From positions 1-64,000 of the forward strand of contig JAQJVL010000526.1 in the NCBI GenBank assembly GCA_035578905.1: a stretch of 64,000 bases of DNA, read 5' to 3'. This DNA is from Stictocephala bisonia (Eukaryota > Arthropoda > Insecta > Hemiptera > Membracidae). A model generated the notes under the pieces. That model was not told the DNA's origin. It did not search any database and saw only the letters and a program-made list of their open reading frames with translations. How positions within the stretch are numbered: position 1 is the first letter of the stretch; every line of letters starts with the position of its first letter. The translations under genes were made by a program, and so were the position numbers. Of the stretch, positions 46,577 to 58,040 are shown one piece after another.

Positions 46577-47159
46577 GGATATTGATAAATGTCCATTTAT
46601 GAACATAAGTTGAACTCAGTTAGTAAAAATAGCACACAGGTCATCTACACTCATCCTAGACTCATGTAATGATTTATATTGTCCTTAACAGTTTTGTCGG
46701 CATCTCGTATCTTATAATAATAATCATAGATATTCAAAGCAGTCATGCAAGACTTAAACTTGCAAGCTTTTGTCTTCCGCTAAATGATGAACGATCTGAT
46801 AGACGTTTCCTCATGTGTATCATCTAATGCAATATGCGGTACGGTATCTTATTCGTGGGCGTTGCCTTCGTTGTTTATCTTCAGTATGTGTGTGGTTCTT
46901 ACAGGGAAAACAGTTTTTAAAGTTGCTTAAAGAATTTAAAGAAAGAATCATATTTATTAAAAATAATAAATTGACAACTACCTCACATTTGAGGCGAAGA
47001 TTGGGAACCAGGACAAAAAATAGTTGTTAATTTGTTTTATAAAATAAGTGATGTTTTATAAAATAAATAATTTCAAAATATAAGACTTTTATGATTCTAA
47101 TTAGTATGTATTTTTTCTAATATTGTTTGGTATGCTATAAGTTTTGTAAGAATGATGAA
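46577..47159. other. Intergenic, no gene recognised
   Basis: A short RepA tail-like piece (about 46595-46680: AGTTGAACTCAGTTAGTAA, CATCTACACTCATCC) is followed by sequence with a + frame at 46815-47030 that I do not recognise. It may be LINE debris, as a minus-strand LINE end follows. Confidence 0.35.
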
Positions 47160-47460
47160 GTGAATTTAGAAAGTGTTTCTCTACTTCCAACTAAAGGCCG
47201 ATAACTTGCCATTTTACTATGTCATATTTGTTCACTTAGGTGACGAAGTTAAGTTCATAGATTTGTTCCTTATTGACTGATTCAGCCTGACCTAATGTTG
47301 TTTCAAATCTTATCGTAGGATCTATAATCAGAGCTCTTTCACTTTTTCCATTTACAACAATAATATCAATTCTTCTCAGATCCTTCAACAGACACCACAT
47401 GGTTTTTTTGTGTGTACATCTCAATTTTTATCTCCGAATTCATTTACAATTAACTTTAAA
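47160..47460 (-). mobile_element. LINE C-terminus, restriction-endonuclease-like type (decayed)
   Basis: The minus strand encodes L-L-K-D-L-R-R-I-D-I-I-V-V-N-G-K-S, I-I-D-P-T-I-R-F-E and E-S-V-N-K-E-Q, then past a stop Y-D-I-V-K-W-Q-V-I-G-L. The R-x-D-x-x-V-V ... I-I-D-P-T-I-R-F-E order resembles the C-terminal region of non-LTR elements with a restriction-like endonuclease domain (R2-type groups). Stops follow, so it is a relic. The clade call is from memory of motifs. Confidence 0.55.
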
Positions 47461-47839
47461 ACAAATTTAAACATAACTCTTACCCTTTATTACATTTTCC
47501 ATATGTTTTCTACAAATAATTTTTGCAGGAATAATGTCTCATTAACTACATTTTGTATTGGCGCTTAAATATTATGACTTGGTGATTGTAAATTGAAATT
47601 TATATTTATTTTATATCCATGTTAAATGGATATAAAATAAATTTAAGAAGAGAAAGTCCTTGACGGATTTACGTGTGAATATTTCTATAACATCTCGTTA
47701 TTAAATATGGTTGACTAAATTATATTACGACGTCTCAAGATGAATTGGCTTGCTCAATACAACCACATTAAACCAACCTCACAACCTGACACAAAGGGAA
47801 TCTAGCCTGTGAGTGTTTGTTGTGGCTGGAACATTCTTG

Positions 47840-48060
47840 GTTGGACACGCAATGCGCAAACCAACTGACATCAAAGATCAGGGGTGATTAGTGACTGCAA
47901 TAGGGGTGCAACACGCTCGGAATGTCACACTTTGTCACACTGCACCGTTCACACATTCCCTGTCACACAGTACCACCCGCATTATGGCCGCCAGACCGTT
48001 CCCAGCTCAGCGTTCCCTGTATTGTCCACAAGCACATTCATCTGCCTATTATGGTCGAAA
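47840..48060 (+). repeat. RepE dispersed repeat, copy 1
   Basis: It shares GGACACGCAATGC, CAAAC, GGGTGATTAGTGA / GGATGATTAGTGA, GTCACACTGT/C, TTCACACATTC and CTGTCACACA in the same order with 57840-58040. The recurring GTCACAC (here five times within 80 bases) is notable. No terminal repeats were identified. Confidence 0.65.
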
Positions 48061-48299
48061 TAAATACCACCTAGTTATATTTGAAGTGTAACCTATTGAA
48101 TCAAATGATTAAACATTTATAAAATGGCATAGCTACTTAATAAAAACAATCTTAAAAAAATATTTTAACTTTTGAAGTTGACATGCAAAACGTTATCTGT
48201 CTTTTCAATATAATTGTGTTCGTCTCGTATTATAAAATGCGTTCATACAAAAAAATCTAATCGGATAAAACTTCAACATTAGCATGCACTGTATTTTTA

Positions 48300-48319
48300 A
48301 TACTGCAAAGTGTATATAT

Positions 48320-48367
<48 letters not shown>

Positions 48368-48760
48368 TATGTTTTGTTGTCAGCTGCCATTTTATAATTA
48401 TAAAGCTGCGATGTATATTTGGATAAATATCCAAAAGTTATAATTATATATTCATTAATTAAAAAATGTAAAATGATCTCCTGTCACAAAGCTAAGTTTA
48501 ATCCTTCGTGCCATCTAACACCTGCCTCACTGATTCTGTGTATGCTGGCCAATCCCTCCGTGAAAGAGCGCAGGGTACACTCTGTAACTATGTGATCCAT
48601 TGTTTGGATAGACTCCCCGCAATCACATGACTGATCTAGTGTCAATCCCCATATATACTTCCAGTTATTGCATCTGCCAACGCCAGTTTGGAACCGATTC
48701 AAGAGTATACATACGTTCATCCCACCTACAGGTATTGACGGATCGTTAATAAGGAACTTA
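48300..48760 (-). mobile_element. LINE 3' end with (TA)n/(CA)n tail, best copy of the R-T-G-x-G-R-C family
   Basis: The minus-strand frame 48720-48484 encodes L-L-N-R-F-Q-T-G-V-G-R-C, then W-G-L-T-L-D-Q-S-C-D-C-G-E, Q-T-M-D-H-I-V-T-E-C and a final W-H-E-G-L-N-L-A-L before a stop. This is the Cys/His-containing C-terminal segment common to a widespread insect non-LTR family (R-T-G-x-G-R-C ... C-x-C-G ... H-I-x-x-x-C). The 3' UTR ends in ACGATATATA and a (TA)n-(CA)n run (48300-48365). It is 5' truncated. Confidence 0.75.
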
Positions 48761-50545
48761 TTACGTCCATCAAAACTGTTCCATTAAAATTAAATAATAA
48801 TTACGTCTTAATTCCTCATACATCTCCGGGCTTGAAGATGCTATCTTGTGGGGTTATTAAGATATGATACATTATGTAAAGACACATTCAAGTAGACTGA
48901 CAGAAAACTCAGCGTTTTAGGACATATGTTTATTTGAACTTTTTTCTAATTTTTCGTGTACGTAGCCATAGCTCGAAGTCGTGAAGATTTTTTGTTGTAA
49001 ACACCCTGTTTATGTGAGAGTGGTAAGATATGAACTAATATATTAAACCAATCACACTAATTTTATTCAGGAACAAAATGCGAATTAAAATTATTTTCCT
49101 TTTCATCTGACTCACAATTTTCATTGATCATCACAAACCAGCGAAGATCTAGACAAAATCTATTTTCGTTTCGATAAAAAAACATTGTAGATATTACCTA
49201 ACAATAAATAAAAATAAAAACTTTTGTATTTGTAATACGAGATGCTCATAATATTGTTGTTATGAGCGAATTTTTCCTCTTTAGGTAACAAATGGCATAG
49301 CCTCGATCAGTTATTTTCAAAGCGAATGATTTTACAATCAACCAGTTTGTGTTACTGTATTTTCTAGTAGACTCCTAGTTTATGAAGTTTTCATATAAAA
49401 CGATTTACACTCGCTTTCTACATTTATATTTTCATTGCCTCATCCAACACAATATACATAATTGGACTTGTATTGATGTGTAGAGATAAATAACATCTAC
49501 CAGTCTTAGTTACAGCTGTTTAGCCTTCAAATTGAGACTCCAAAACGTTGTATTTTGTGAATAACATATAATAGGAGGTCAATGCGGTTGAAATCATATA
49601 TTTAGATTAGAAAGTTTAGATATTGACGACTGTGGAAACATATTTATTAAAATTGGAATATACAATATGTATTTTTGATAATATTGATGGTACTATTTAA
49701 ATTAGGAATGGTATGGGGATGGTATTAAATACGTCAGGAATATTAGGACTTAAACAGCAGGCTGATGTCCTAGTTAGCATTACATTTATGGGATATCGTG
49801 TCAGCGAGGTGGTTCTGGAGTAGCTAAATGTATCGTTTGATCATGTACTCCAATGTGGGTCAGTAAACAAGCTATCTATCAGTGAGAAGACGCCCACCCT
49901 GTTCGAATATGACACGATGTACCAGTTTCAACATTCATTTACATTTGTTCTAATTAGTCTTGTAGTGATTTGTATTTTATTTATCAACATTTCTTCAATA
50001 TGAGTGGCTTAATATCAGTTACTAGTTAAGGACACTTTTATCGGATGAATATTCAAAAATATTTTCAAAAAAAGAATATCCAAAGAAATATTCAAACAAT
50101 TAGGACGTCATTTTTTCCATGGTAGTATTTGACCTACCGTTGTCTAGGGTATGTAACTTTCAAATCAACTGACCATGTTCTATGTTTATTTGTATACGAT
50201 TTTCTGCTTCTTTAGATCGCTCCACCTTGCGATGGTCTTAGGACCACGTAGTTGTAAAACTGTTTGCATAGTAGCATTAGTTGGTCAGTGATCCTTGATA
50301 TTGAATTGTTGTTGTGACCTTGTACTCCAGGTATCAGGCAATAGTCGTTGGGAAATGATATCCGGCCTGACAATTTGTGTTGCTTCTGACAATATTTTGA
50401 CGTCATATTGCAAAAAATTGCTTGAAAGGGGAAATATGGGCAAAAGAACTGTAAGGGACCATGCAAGAAATGGTTTAATGTCATGAAGGAAAACAGCAGT
50501 TGTGTGTAGAATTTAAATTCTGTAGTCCAGTGTAGCAGGTGGAAA
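48761..50545. other. Intergenic, no gene recognised
   Basis: Mostly AT-rich. Around 48950-49020 a sequence ends AAACACCCTGTTTATG, whose complement begins with the CAGGGTGTTT type of transposon end. Overlapping frames at 50212-50486 on both strands have no recognisable motif. Confidence 0.4.
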
Positions 50546-50546
50546 A

Positions 50547-50755
50547 CAGATAATGATGGAGGAGGCTTGAGCTCCTAACAGATAATGATGGAGGAGGCTT
50601 GAGCTCCTAAACAGATAATGATGGAGGAGGCTTGAGCTCCTAAACAGATAATGATGGAGGAGGCTTGAGCTCCTAAACAGATAATGATGGAGGAGGCTTG
50701 AGCTCCTAAACAGATAATGATGGAGGAGGCTTGAGCTCCTAAACAGATAATGATG
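50547..50755. repeat. 33-bp minisatellite, six units
   Basis: CAGATAATGATGGAGGAGGC followed by TTGAGCTCCTAAA repeats head to tail with starts at 50547 (32 bp), 50579, 50612, 50645, 50678, 50711 and a partial at 50744. Units are essentially identical and there are no spacers, so this is a tandem repeat rather than a CRISPR. Confidence 0.95.
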
Positions 50756-51082
50756 ATATTGCGCAACGTTAGTAGTTTCCTTTGAAAACCCAACGAACTT
50801 ATCTTAGTTAAAGATAATGTATCTTATTTTATTCTTGCTTAAAAAGAGTGGCTAGTAATTTAAAAATAGTGGATGTATATTATTATTCATTACTTACATA
50901 ATAAAATATGTTTGCTGTTATCGTGGTCTTGTAACACGGACCACTGTCCTACTATATACAACAATGGCTGCGGTCATCCATAATTCACACATTGTCGTGT
51001 GGTTGACATGAATTAAGTTTTTATCAAAAGCATTAAAACTACTTCGATATATATTGTTTTCAAATCAAAAATCAGAACTTCA

Positions 51083-51328
51083 ATGAAATCTTCTTTTGCA
51101 GAACACTTACTAAACAATAATCACAACTACACAAATATGAAAACCAACATGAAAATTCTAAAATTCGGTTCAAAAAGAAAAAAACTAGATTCTCAAGAAG
51201 AACTTGAAATTTATAAACACAACCAAGAAAATCGCAATAATTTAATCAACACCATGTTAGTACAAAACAGAAACCCAATATTCGAAACAGTTATACATAT
51301 AAGAAACAACACACACAATGACAACTAA
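51083..51328 (+). mobile_element. Penelope-like element, C-terminal fragment
   Basis: The frame encodes K-S-S-F-A-E-H-L-L-N-N-N-H-N-Y-T-N, then M-K-I-L-K-F-G-S-K-R-K-K-L-D, Q-E-E-L-E-I-Y-K and N-P-I-F-E-T-V, ending at a stop. This order (F-A-x-H-L-L ... H-x-Y ... K-L-x-x-x-E-x-L-E-I-Y-K ... N-P-I-F) matches my recollection of the end of GIY-YIG-bearing Penelope-like proteins. The frame is open but the upstream polymerase is missing. A search is needed to confirm the clade. Confidence 0.5.
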
Positions 51329-51559
51329 CCACCAAATCACAAATATTTAGCCATTCAACATATGTTTTGTTTATAATAATTATTTATTTTATTTTATTTG
51401 TTTTGTAACAGTTTTGAAAAGTAAACACCTATGAAGATGGCATAATCATTTAAAACTATAGTTAAAACTATAATTGTTTTTATAATAATACAGTACATCG
51501 AATATATGTTTGAAAGAACACTTCGCATTAAAACAGTTTTAGTTTTAATTATCTTAAAA

Positions 51560-51750
51560 CTCTAATTTTGTATTGTTGTTTAGCTTGTAAATAATGTGCT
51601 CAGCAGCAGTGAACACGTATGACATCTATAGATATACTCATTGTAGTTATTTACTAATTTTTCTTTATTAGGTTAAGTGTAAGAGAGGACGTAACGGTCC
51701 TCTAACTTTGCCTCACTAAATAAAACTTTTTTCATTTCATTTAACATGGG
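51560..51750 (+). mobile_element. Jockey-type LINE 3' UTR with terminal hairpin
   Basis: GGTTAAGTGTAAGAGAGGAC, then AGAGGAC/GTCCTCT (51684-51690 / 51697-51703) forming a 7-bp hairpin with a 6-base loop, then CTTTGCCTCACTAAATAAAA and a T-rich tail. This arrangement is familiar from the 3' ends of insect jockey-like LINEs, but no coding region is attached. Confidence 0.45.
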
Positions 51751-51765
51751 TCAAAACCCACGTCA

Positions 51766-53690
51766 TAATTCCGAAATATTACACATAAACCATGTACTGG
51801 ATTTACATTGGCGTACAATATAACACACGAATAATATTGGTTTTATTATGTATTGTAAGTAGAGTTATATTTCTTATGTACACATAAGCCCAAAGCAAAT
51901 GGCGCGTAGGGCGGCTAGAGTGGGAGAGGTGGAGAACTTCTCCCACCACACTTCCCGGGTGGTTTTATTTAATTCAAATTCATAAATAGATATTAATTAC
52001 ATTATGATTAGTTAAATACAATGTGGTACGTAGCAAGAGAATAATTGTGAATGCTGACCGAGACTGTACATCTTCAGATTATTGTGCGTTGTGGGAGACA
52101 GAATCTCACGCATGCGCTGTCTGAACGCCATTCACCACGTGTTTATGTATATCAGAGACGTTTTTTTCATACAGGTAAGTCACGTAAATAATATTGTACC
52201 TGGTAAATTTGATTTTTATTCAGTGAGGTAAGCCTGAAAATTTAACTAAATGTTTTCAGGGAGTTATATTAGGTAAAGTAATATCATTGACTTGTTTATA
52301 CACACAGATAGATTTTTCATCCACTGATAAATTGTTTGTCTCAAAATATCAGTTGTTTTTGTGGTCCATTGTGGTGCGCTAGTGTAGTCCTATGTGAATG
52401 TAATGCAGTTTAAACTAACTGTGGTAGCGGGCCTCACTAACTAACAAAATTACAGGCACTAATATTCCTATTGTATGACAAATTCACTGTAAACTATACA
52501 TAATCAAGGGTAATTAAAAATTAAATATCCTCTTCATGTTAGTAGGGAGGGATGCACAATTAACACATAGTTCCCCTCGTTTGCTTAGACCACCAGCTTA
52601 CATGAGTTCCGAACTACGGGAGTCGAAAAGGGGTAGAAATCCGTTATGACATCGGGAACCTCGTTCAACTGCTTGGCAAGTCACCACCAAGGGTAATCAC
52701 AAAATGTTATACTTTGACACAAAAACTGGTAAATATCAATGAATACACATCTATAATAAGCGAAGAGAGATAAGAAAACGGCCAGTTTTGATGTAGACAA
52801 TACGAACTTAGCGCGGCTGCCGATACGCAACGGTGGTTGAGAAGTTCTTGCGAATTCTCCCAACTTAACATTTCTGTCTGCCAATTCCTTTCTCTCTCAT
52901 TCTCATGATAGTTTTTAATCTTTCCTATCTCCCCAGTTGGCACGCTGTCCTCTCTGTTATTCTCCATCTCACCCTAGGATACCGCGTAACAGTCTCGACG
53001 TAGCGGCGGTAGCGTCAAGAAAGAAAAATTAGAAAAAATAGTCTATTTTAAATTGGTTTTTCGCTTCTCATGATGCCTGTTCATTGTAAATATTTTGAAC
53101 TACGTAAATATTGAACTTACTTACTTTGTAACAAACACTACATTACTTACCCAAATTCCCTCTCTGTAAAAGTTAGCTAGTACGCCCTTATTTCCCTGAT
53201 TTATTATTGTTCCCAAAGTTATTCAAACTCTTTTTTACTACGTCATCTCCATTCATGTATCCCGTTACGGTAGGTCTTTTTGCACGGCAGGACAGTGACG
53301 TGGTTCATCCTTTGTCCAGTCCATTTGTGACGTAATGAAATTCCCCTGCCACTAAGGACTCCGTTTATTGTTGTACCCATCTGGCATTCCAAGTCCCCGG
53401 GTACCCCGACATTAACAGCCCGCTGTTGACAATGATGAATGGTAAAGTGTTTACACCGTTGTTTATTTAGGTAGTTTGAACATTTAAAAACATTCCCTTG
53501 CATCTCTTTACATTCTAAATAACACATTGTTGTACTTTCCACACGTTAAGTTTGATATAAAACGGTTTTTACGTCCAAGTTCTGTAATACGTGGTTCTTA
53601 AAATGTAAAATATCTCACTGCATAGAATACAACGATCACATTTTCTTTCAATCATCGAATATACAATGTCTGTCTCCCTTATTTATACTT
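51766..53690. other. Intergenic; CpG-richer parts, possible unrecognised elements
   Basis: A hairpin GTGGGAGA...TCTCCCAC lies at about 51919-51945. At 52967 on the minus strand an ATG in good context (GGTGAGATGG) follows a CpG-rich segment (GCTACCGCCGCTACGTCGAG) and opens 86 codons (M-E-N-N-R-E-D-S-V-P...) that I do not recognise. A second minus frame at 53243-53542 is also unmatched. Either could be an exon or repeat-derived. I do not call a gene. Confidence 0.3.
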
Positions 53691-53694
53691 TGAA

Positions 53695-54445
53695 TATTCA
53701 CCATATAACTCTTTATATTCACCATAGTACTATTTATATTTACCATAGTACTATTTATATTCACCATAGTACTATTTATATTCATCATAGTACTATTTAT
53801 ATTTACCATAGTACTATTTATATTCACCATAGTACTATTTATATTCACCATAGTACTATTTATATTTACCATAGTACTATTTATATTCACCATAGTACTT
53901 ATATTCACCATAGTACTATTTATATTCACCATAGTACTATTTATATTCACCATAGTACTATTTATATTCACCATAGTACTATTTATATTTACCATACTAC
54001 TATTTATATTCACCATAGTACTATTTATATTCACCATAGTACTTATATTTACCATAGTGCTATTTGTATTTACCATAGTACTATTTATATTAACCATAGT
54101 ACTTATATTCACCATAGTACTATTTATATTCACCATAGTACTATTTATATTCACCATAGTACTATTTATATTCACCATAGTACTATTTATATTTACCATA
54201 CTACTATTTATATTCACCATAGTACTATTTATATTCACCATAGTACTATTTATATTCACCATAGTACTATTTATATTCACCATAGTACTATTTATATTCA
54301 CCATAGTACTATTTATATTCACCATAGTACTATTAATATTCACCATAGTACTATTTATATTCACCATAGTACTATTTATAATTACCATAGTACTATTTAT
54401 ATTCACCATAGTACTATTTATATTTACCATACTACTCTTTATATT
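53695..54445. repeat. 21-bp minisatellite (ATTCACCATAGTACTATTTAT), ~36 units
   Basis: Units of 21 bases repeat head to tail, with occasional 18-base units lacking TAT and variants at one or two positions. Each contains the perfect palindrome ATAGTACTAT. Because 18 and 21 are multiples of three, frames stay open on both strands (M-V-N-I-N-S-T repeats on -, Y-I-H-H-S-T-I on +), which are artefacts. Confidence 0.95.
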
Positions 54446-55299
54446 CACCATAAAGATATCTTGCATTAGTATGAGGTAAACATTTTAATGAATTTAATGT
54501 TTTCACGTTTTTAAACAAATAATGGAGAAATTGTAAGAATATTTAGAAATGTTTGATAAGTACTCATTCTTATTTGCTGCGTTGACATTTCTTCTTCATT
54601 ACGAAGTGCTTGAGTATTACAAAATGCCAACTTCTGTTAAAAACGTTGGAAACATACGTTTCTACGTTTCTGGTAGACGTAGCTGTCACTACGTTAAGTC
54701 TATCACTGGTGTTGGTTACTTAATTTGCTCATAATATTTCTAAGTTTAATTGTTGAAAAGGACCAAAAGATCATAAAAATACTCAATTTTTTACAAAAAC
54801 TTAAGGTACACCAGAACAGTTCTTCTCCTAACAAATGACACTTCAAGTGTTACGGTACGATCATTGTTACGGATGAAATCCTTGAAATTGAAACCCATTA
54901 TGTTGGCGTTTTCGTGGAGCGGAACATGTCTTTTAAGGTAAACAAACACACATTGAGTATAATTTGTCAAGAGTGAACCGAGAATTGTAGAGAAATATAC
55001 ATAATTGAATTGAGTTACATTGAACTCTATATGAAGTTGAAACAATATAAAATGTCAAAAAGAAAACTTGTCTGAGTGGATTTAAGTTGAAAATAAGTTT
55101 GTTCCCTACACTGTAGGGAATGAGGCATCAAATATATTCAAACTTTCCCATGCTCATTATTTATGTAAAGTCTAATTCTTGTAATTCTCTTCTGTTAGTC
55201 TAAATTCGTGCATACAAGTTCAATACAAATACACCCATCTGCTTTATACCTGAGTGTGGATGACCTGTATAGTCGGTTGCTAACTTAGTCGGACTTATG
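54446..55299. other. Intergenic, no gene recognised
   Basis: Short frames at 54549-54734 (+) and 54791-55045 (-) have no motif I recognise. No repeat was identified. Confidence 0.4.
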
Positions 55300-55436
55300 C
55301 TCAGAAAGGGCCTTAATAGCCCGAAAGTCAGGGCCACTAAGGGACCTACAGTTTTACGTGGAATCTGAACCATGTGGTATGGTCTGATTTTCAGCTAACA
55401 GACAAGCCTGATATTCAGTTGTCTCCACTACACACC
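55300..55436 (-). repeat. RepA fragment truncated by an assembly gap
   Basis: Reverse RepA (GGGCCACTAAGGGACCTACA, GTTTTACGTGGAATCTGAAC, CAGACAAGCCTGATATTCAG) runs into the gap at 55437. Repeat collapse or misassembly here is plausible. Confidence 0.75.
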
Positions 55437-55536
55437 NNNNNNNNNNNNNNNNNNNNNNNNNNNNNNNNNNNNNNNNNNNNNNNNNNNNNNNNNNNNNNNN
55501 NNNNNNNNNNNNNNNNNNNNNNNNNNNNNNNNNNNN
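55437..55536. other. Assembly gap (100 N)
   Basis: Exactly 100 undetermined bases, a conventional scaffold gap size. The true distance is unknown. Confidence 1.
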
Positions 55537-57265
55537 ACATCTATTAAGCTGCTTTTATGCCTACTTTTCACTTTATTTACTTAAAATATCACGTCAATCA
55601 ATAACTTCTTTAAATAAGACATTACATCATCCACTAACGAAACAAAACAATACAAGCAATATACCATGTAAAAAATAGTTCCTATAAATAGAATAAGTAA
55701 ATCGTTACTGTTTACATTTTCTATGACCGTAAAATGTAAATTAAACTCTGTTTATTTTGCTTTCACATTTAAGTCACACGTATAGATTTGTTATTTGTTG
55801 ACATTGCTAACACACTGATGTTTGTTTCAATTATTGAAATGTTTGTTTACACGCTTCCTACATAGTTTTTTCGGACACCAGATTGGATACACTTCGATAA
55901 TAAACAATACATATCCAATATGAATTCATTTGATCAATCTGGAATACTCTGCCAAATTAATTTTAAAAACGGTGTTGTTGTTCGTGGTTTTACCATATAG
56001 TGATTGCTAAAACAAAACAAAAAGTCAATTATAGGGATTCTAAACTTTATTTAAAAATAGAGTGTCGTTTCTATAAGATTACATGTATTGTCGAGTTGTC
56101 TAAAGAGAAAGAACCTTTATGGAAAAATGAAAAGAAAATTATGATTAGAACCAAATAACATTAGAATCTTCTTTTAATAAATGCCACTTTACGTGTATGA
56201 GTGGGCGGATGGTGGCTAAACTAAATATTACAAACAAACAAAAAACATTCAAATTAGCTTTTAAATCTAGTTTCGACATTCAGAACATACCAAGAAATCA
56301 GAAATAAAAAAATTCAAACATTATTAAATACGAATATATTTTTAAATCATCAATGGCTATAAATGCAGCAGAGGAAACCGTAGTTTTTCACCTTTTCAAA
56401 TGCTAAAAGAAGTTCTAAATAATCAGTATCGTGACGCATAGTAGACAAAATATATGAATAAAAATTTGTTAATAAGGAACCAAAATACATACAACAACAA
56501 CATAGGAACAAATACTATACAAAATAACTTTTACTCTTAAATTATCTAAAGTTTAATTTAGACATATTGGGGTTTCTTTTGTTTGAATGTATGTTTTGTT
56601 TTATATTTCTTTCGACATAATGTAACTTTAATTTTTTATTAGTTGGTGTGAGAGTTGAGAACGATTATTTTAAATCGAAATGCCTCGAAATATTTTTAAT
56701 ATATTCAATTGGATTAATTGACTATATACAGTGATTTAAAATAATACTTCGAATAAATTTAGTTCCTAAAACTGTATTCACGAATAGTGCATTTAAAGGA
56801 TTTCTTGACCTACCTACATTTCAAAATTTTCAAATTTTACCTTCATTTTTCTTGGAACTGTAAAAATGTAAAAAATCAATGTTTAATATAAGCCAAAGCA
56901 AAGCGTGGCCAGGTTCAGCTAGTGATCAATAAAACCAACGTGATATACGTCTCTGTTTCGTACGTCTCATGCTTCGTACGTCTCATGCTTCGTGCGTCTC
57001 ATGTTTCATACGTCTCATGTTTCGTACATAAACATCTTTATCATTTCTAATCAAATTGGGTCTCTTAACAAGCTAATTTTTATAAAAAGAAGTAGGAGTG
57101 AAGTATTACATATTCTAAATGAACAGTACTAAAGAAAAAAAAGTAGTGACAAAATGTACAGTATTGATCCCTGTGGTATGCCATGAATATTTAGGTTCAT
57201 TATATATCATTTACTTTACATACAATTGATTGGCAATTCTCAAGGAAAGACTTAAAAATATTACT
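55537..57265. other. AT-rich intergenic DNA, little recognised
   Basis: A single CACGTACA-family unit (TTTACGTGTATGAGTGGGCG) is at about 56189-56208. At about 56946-57030 the phrase TTTCGTACGTCTCATGCTTC is repeated four to five times with a ~17-base period. No coding region is recognised. Confidence 0.5.
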
Positions 57266-57269
57266 ATCA

Positions 57270-57420
57270 AACAGTTTAAATTGATAAGGGGTCAATCAAC
57301 AACTGATTTTTATAATCTTTAGTAGCAAGTTTTCATGAAGCTACATTCTGTGACCTGAGCAAGGCCTTTGACTATACCGACCATGCTGTTCTCTTTACGC
57401 GCTTTCATATTTAAGTAATT
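57270..57420 (+). mobile_element. Reverse transcriptase fragment of a jockey-like LINE
   Basis: A frame at about 57345-57410 encodes C-D-L-S-K-A-F-D-Y-T-D-H-A-V-L-F, the catalytic A-F-D box of reverse transcriptase in the form (D-L-S-K-A-F-D-x-x-D-H) typical of the jockey/CR1 group. G-Q-S-T-T-D precedes it near 57290. A stop follows soon after and RepA begins at about 57425. Confidence 0.65.
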
Positions 57421-57424
57421 ATGA

Positions 57425-57830
57425 TAGCTTATGTAACCCAGCTACTTGGGGATAAAGTGCTGAGGATATTTTAGGCAGTAGGTTCTATGATCTGTCCTCA
57501 AAATACAAAAATGGCGTCCACTCAATGGTTACTATTGCCACGGATACTACTAGAGGAGTTTGGAGTGTCCGTGTTGGGTGGTAGTCAATGTTTAGATGTG
57601 GTTCAGGGGAGATAACTAGTATTAGGCTTGTCAATCAGCTGAAAATCAAACCAATACTGTGTGGTTCGAATTCCACGGACAGCTGTAGTAGGTCCTTTTG
57701 GATTTTTATAACTGAACGTTTCTGAGCATAATTCGAACTCAGTTAGTAACCAGACTACACATCATACACTTAAATCAATCATATTCGCTTTAAAACAACG
57801 CTCAAATATCGTGTTGACTTCTCATATCTG
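57425..57830 (+). repeat. RepA, near full-length copy
   Basis: Forward RepA: TAACCCAGCTACTTGGGGAT, AGTGCTGAGGATATTTTAGG, AATGGCGTCCACTCAATGG, GAGTTTGGAGTGTCCGTGTT, AATCAGCTGAAAATCAAACC, GTGTGGTTCGAATTCCACGG (the clearest B-box-like element) and GTAGTAGGTCC, then a weaker 3' part. Confidence 0.75.
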
Positions 57831-57839
57831 AAGATAATC

Positions 57840-58040
57840 CGAGGATAGTTACGGTATTCCATTGTGGACACGCAATGCCCAAACAGCTAGCAGCAGGGTT
57901 AGGATGATTAGTGATGCCCAAATGGACACAAGCCACAGTCACACGGTCGGCTTGTCACACTGTTATCTCCACGCACATTTCACACATTCTCTGTCACACA
58001 ACATGGCTAAATGCACAATTCCCCTGAAATACTCATATGG
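57840..58040 (+). repeat. RepE dispersed repeat, copy 2
   Basis: See 47840-48060. It lies directly downstream of a RepA copy, and GTCACAC recurs four times. The + frame 57862-58059 is a translation of the repeat. Confidence 0.65.

Noticed and set aside
50547..50755. Regular 33-bp repeats resembling a CRISPR array
   Set aside because: There are no spacers; units abut directly. The genome is eukaryotic.
53243..53542. 99-codon minus-strand frame as a gene
   Set aside because: No motif, no ATG at the frame start (GTG only), and parts look shared with other dispersed sequence; not enough support.
53648..54479. 272- and 267-codon frames with M-V-N-I-N-S-T or Y-I-H-H-S-T-I repeats
   Set aside because: They follow from a 21/18-bp minisatellite whose unit length is a multiple of three; both strands are equally open and there are no gene signals.
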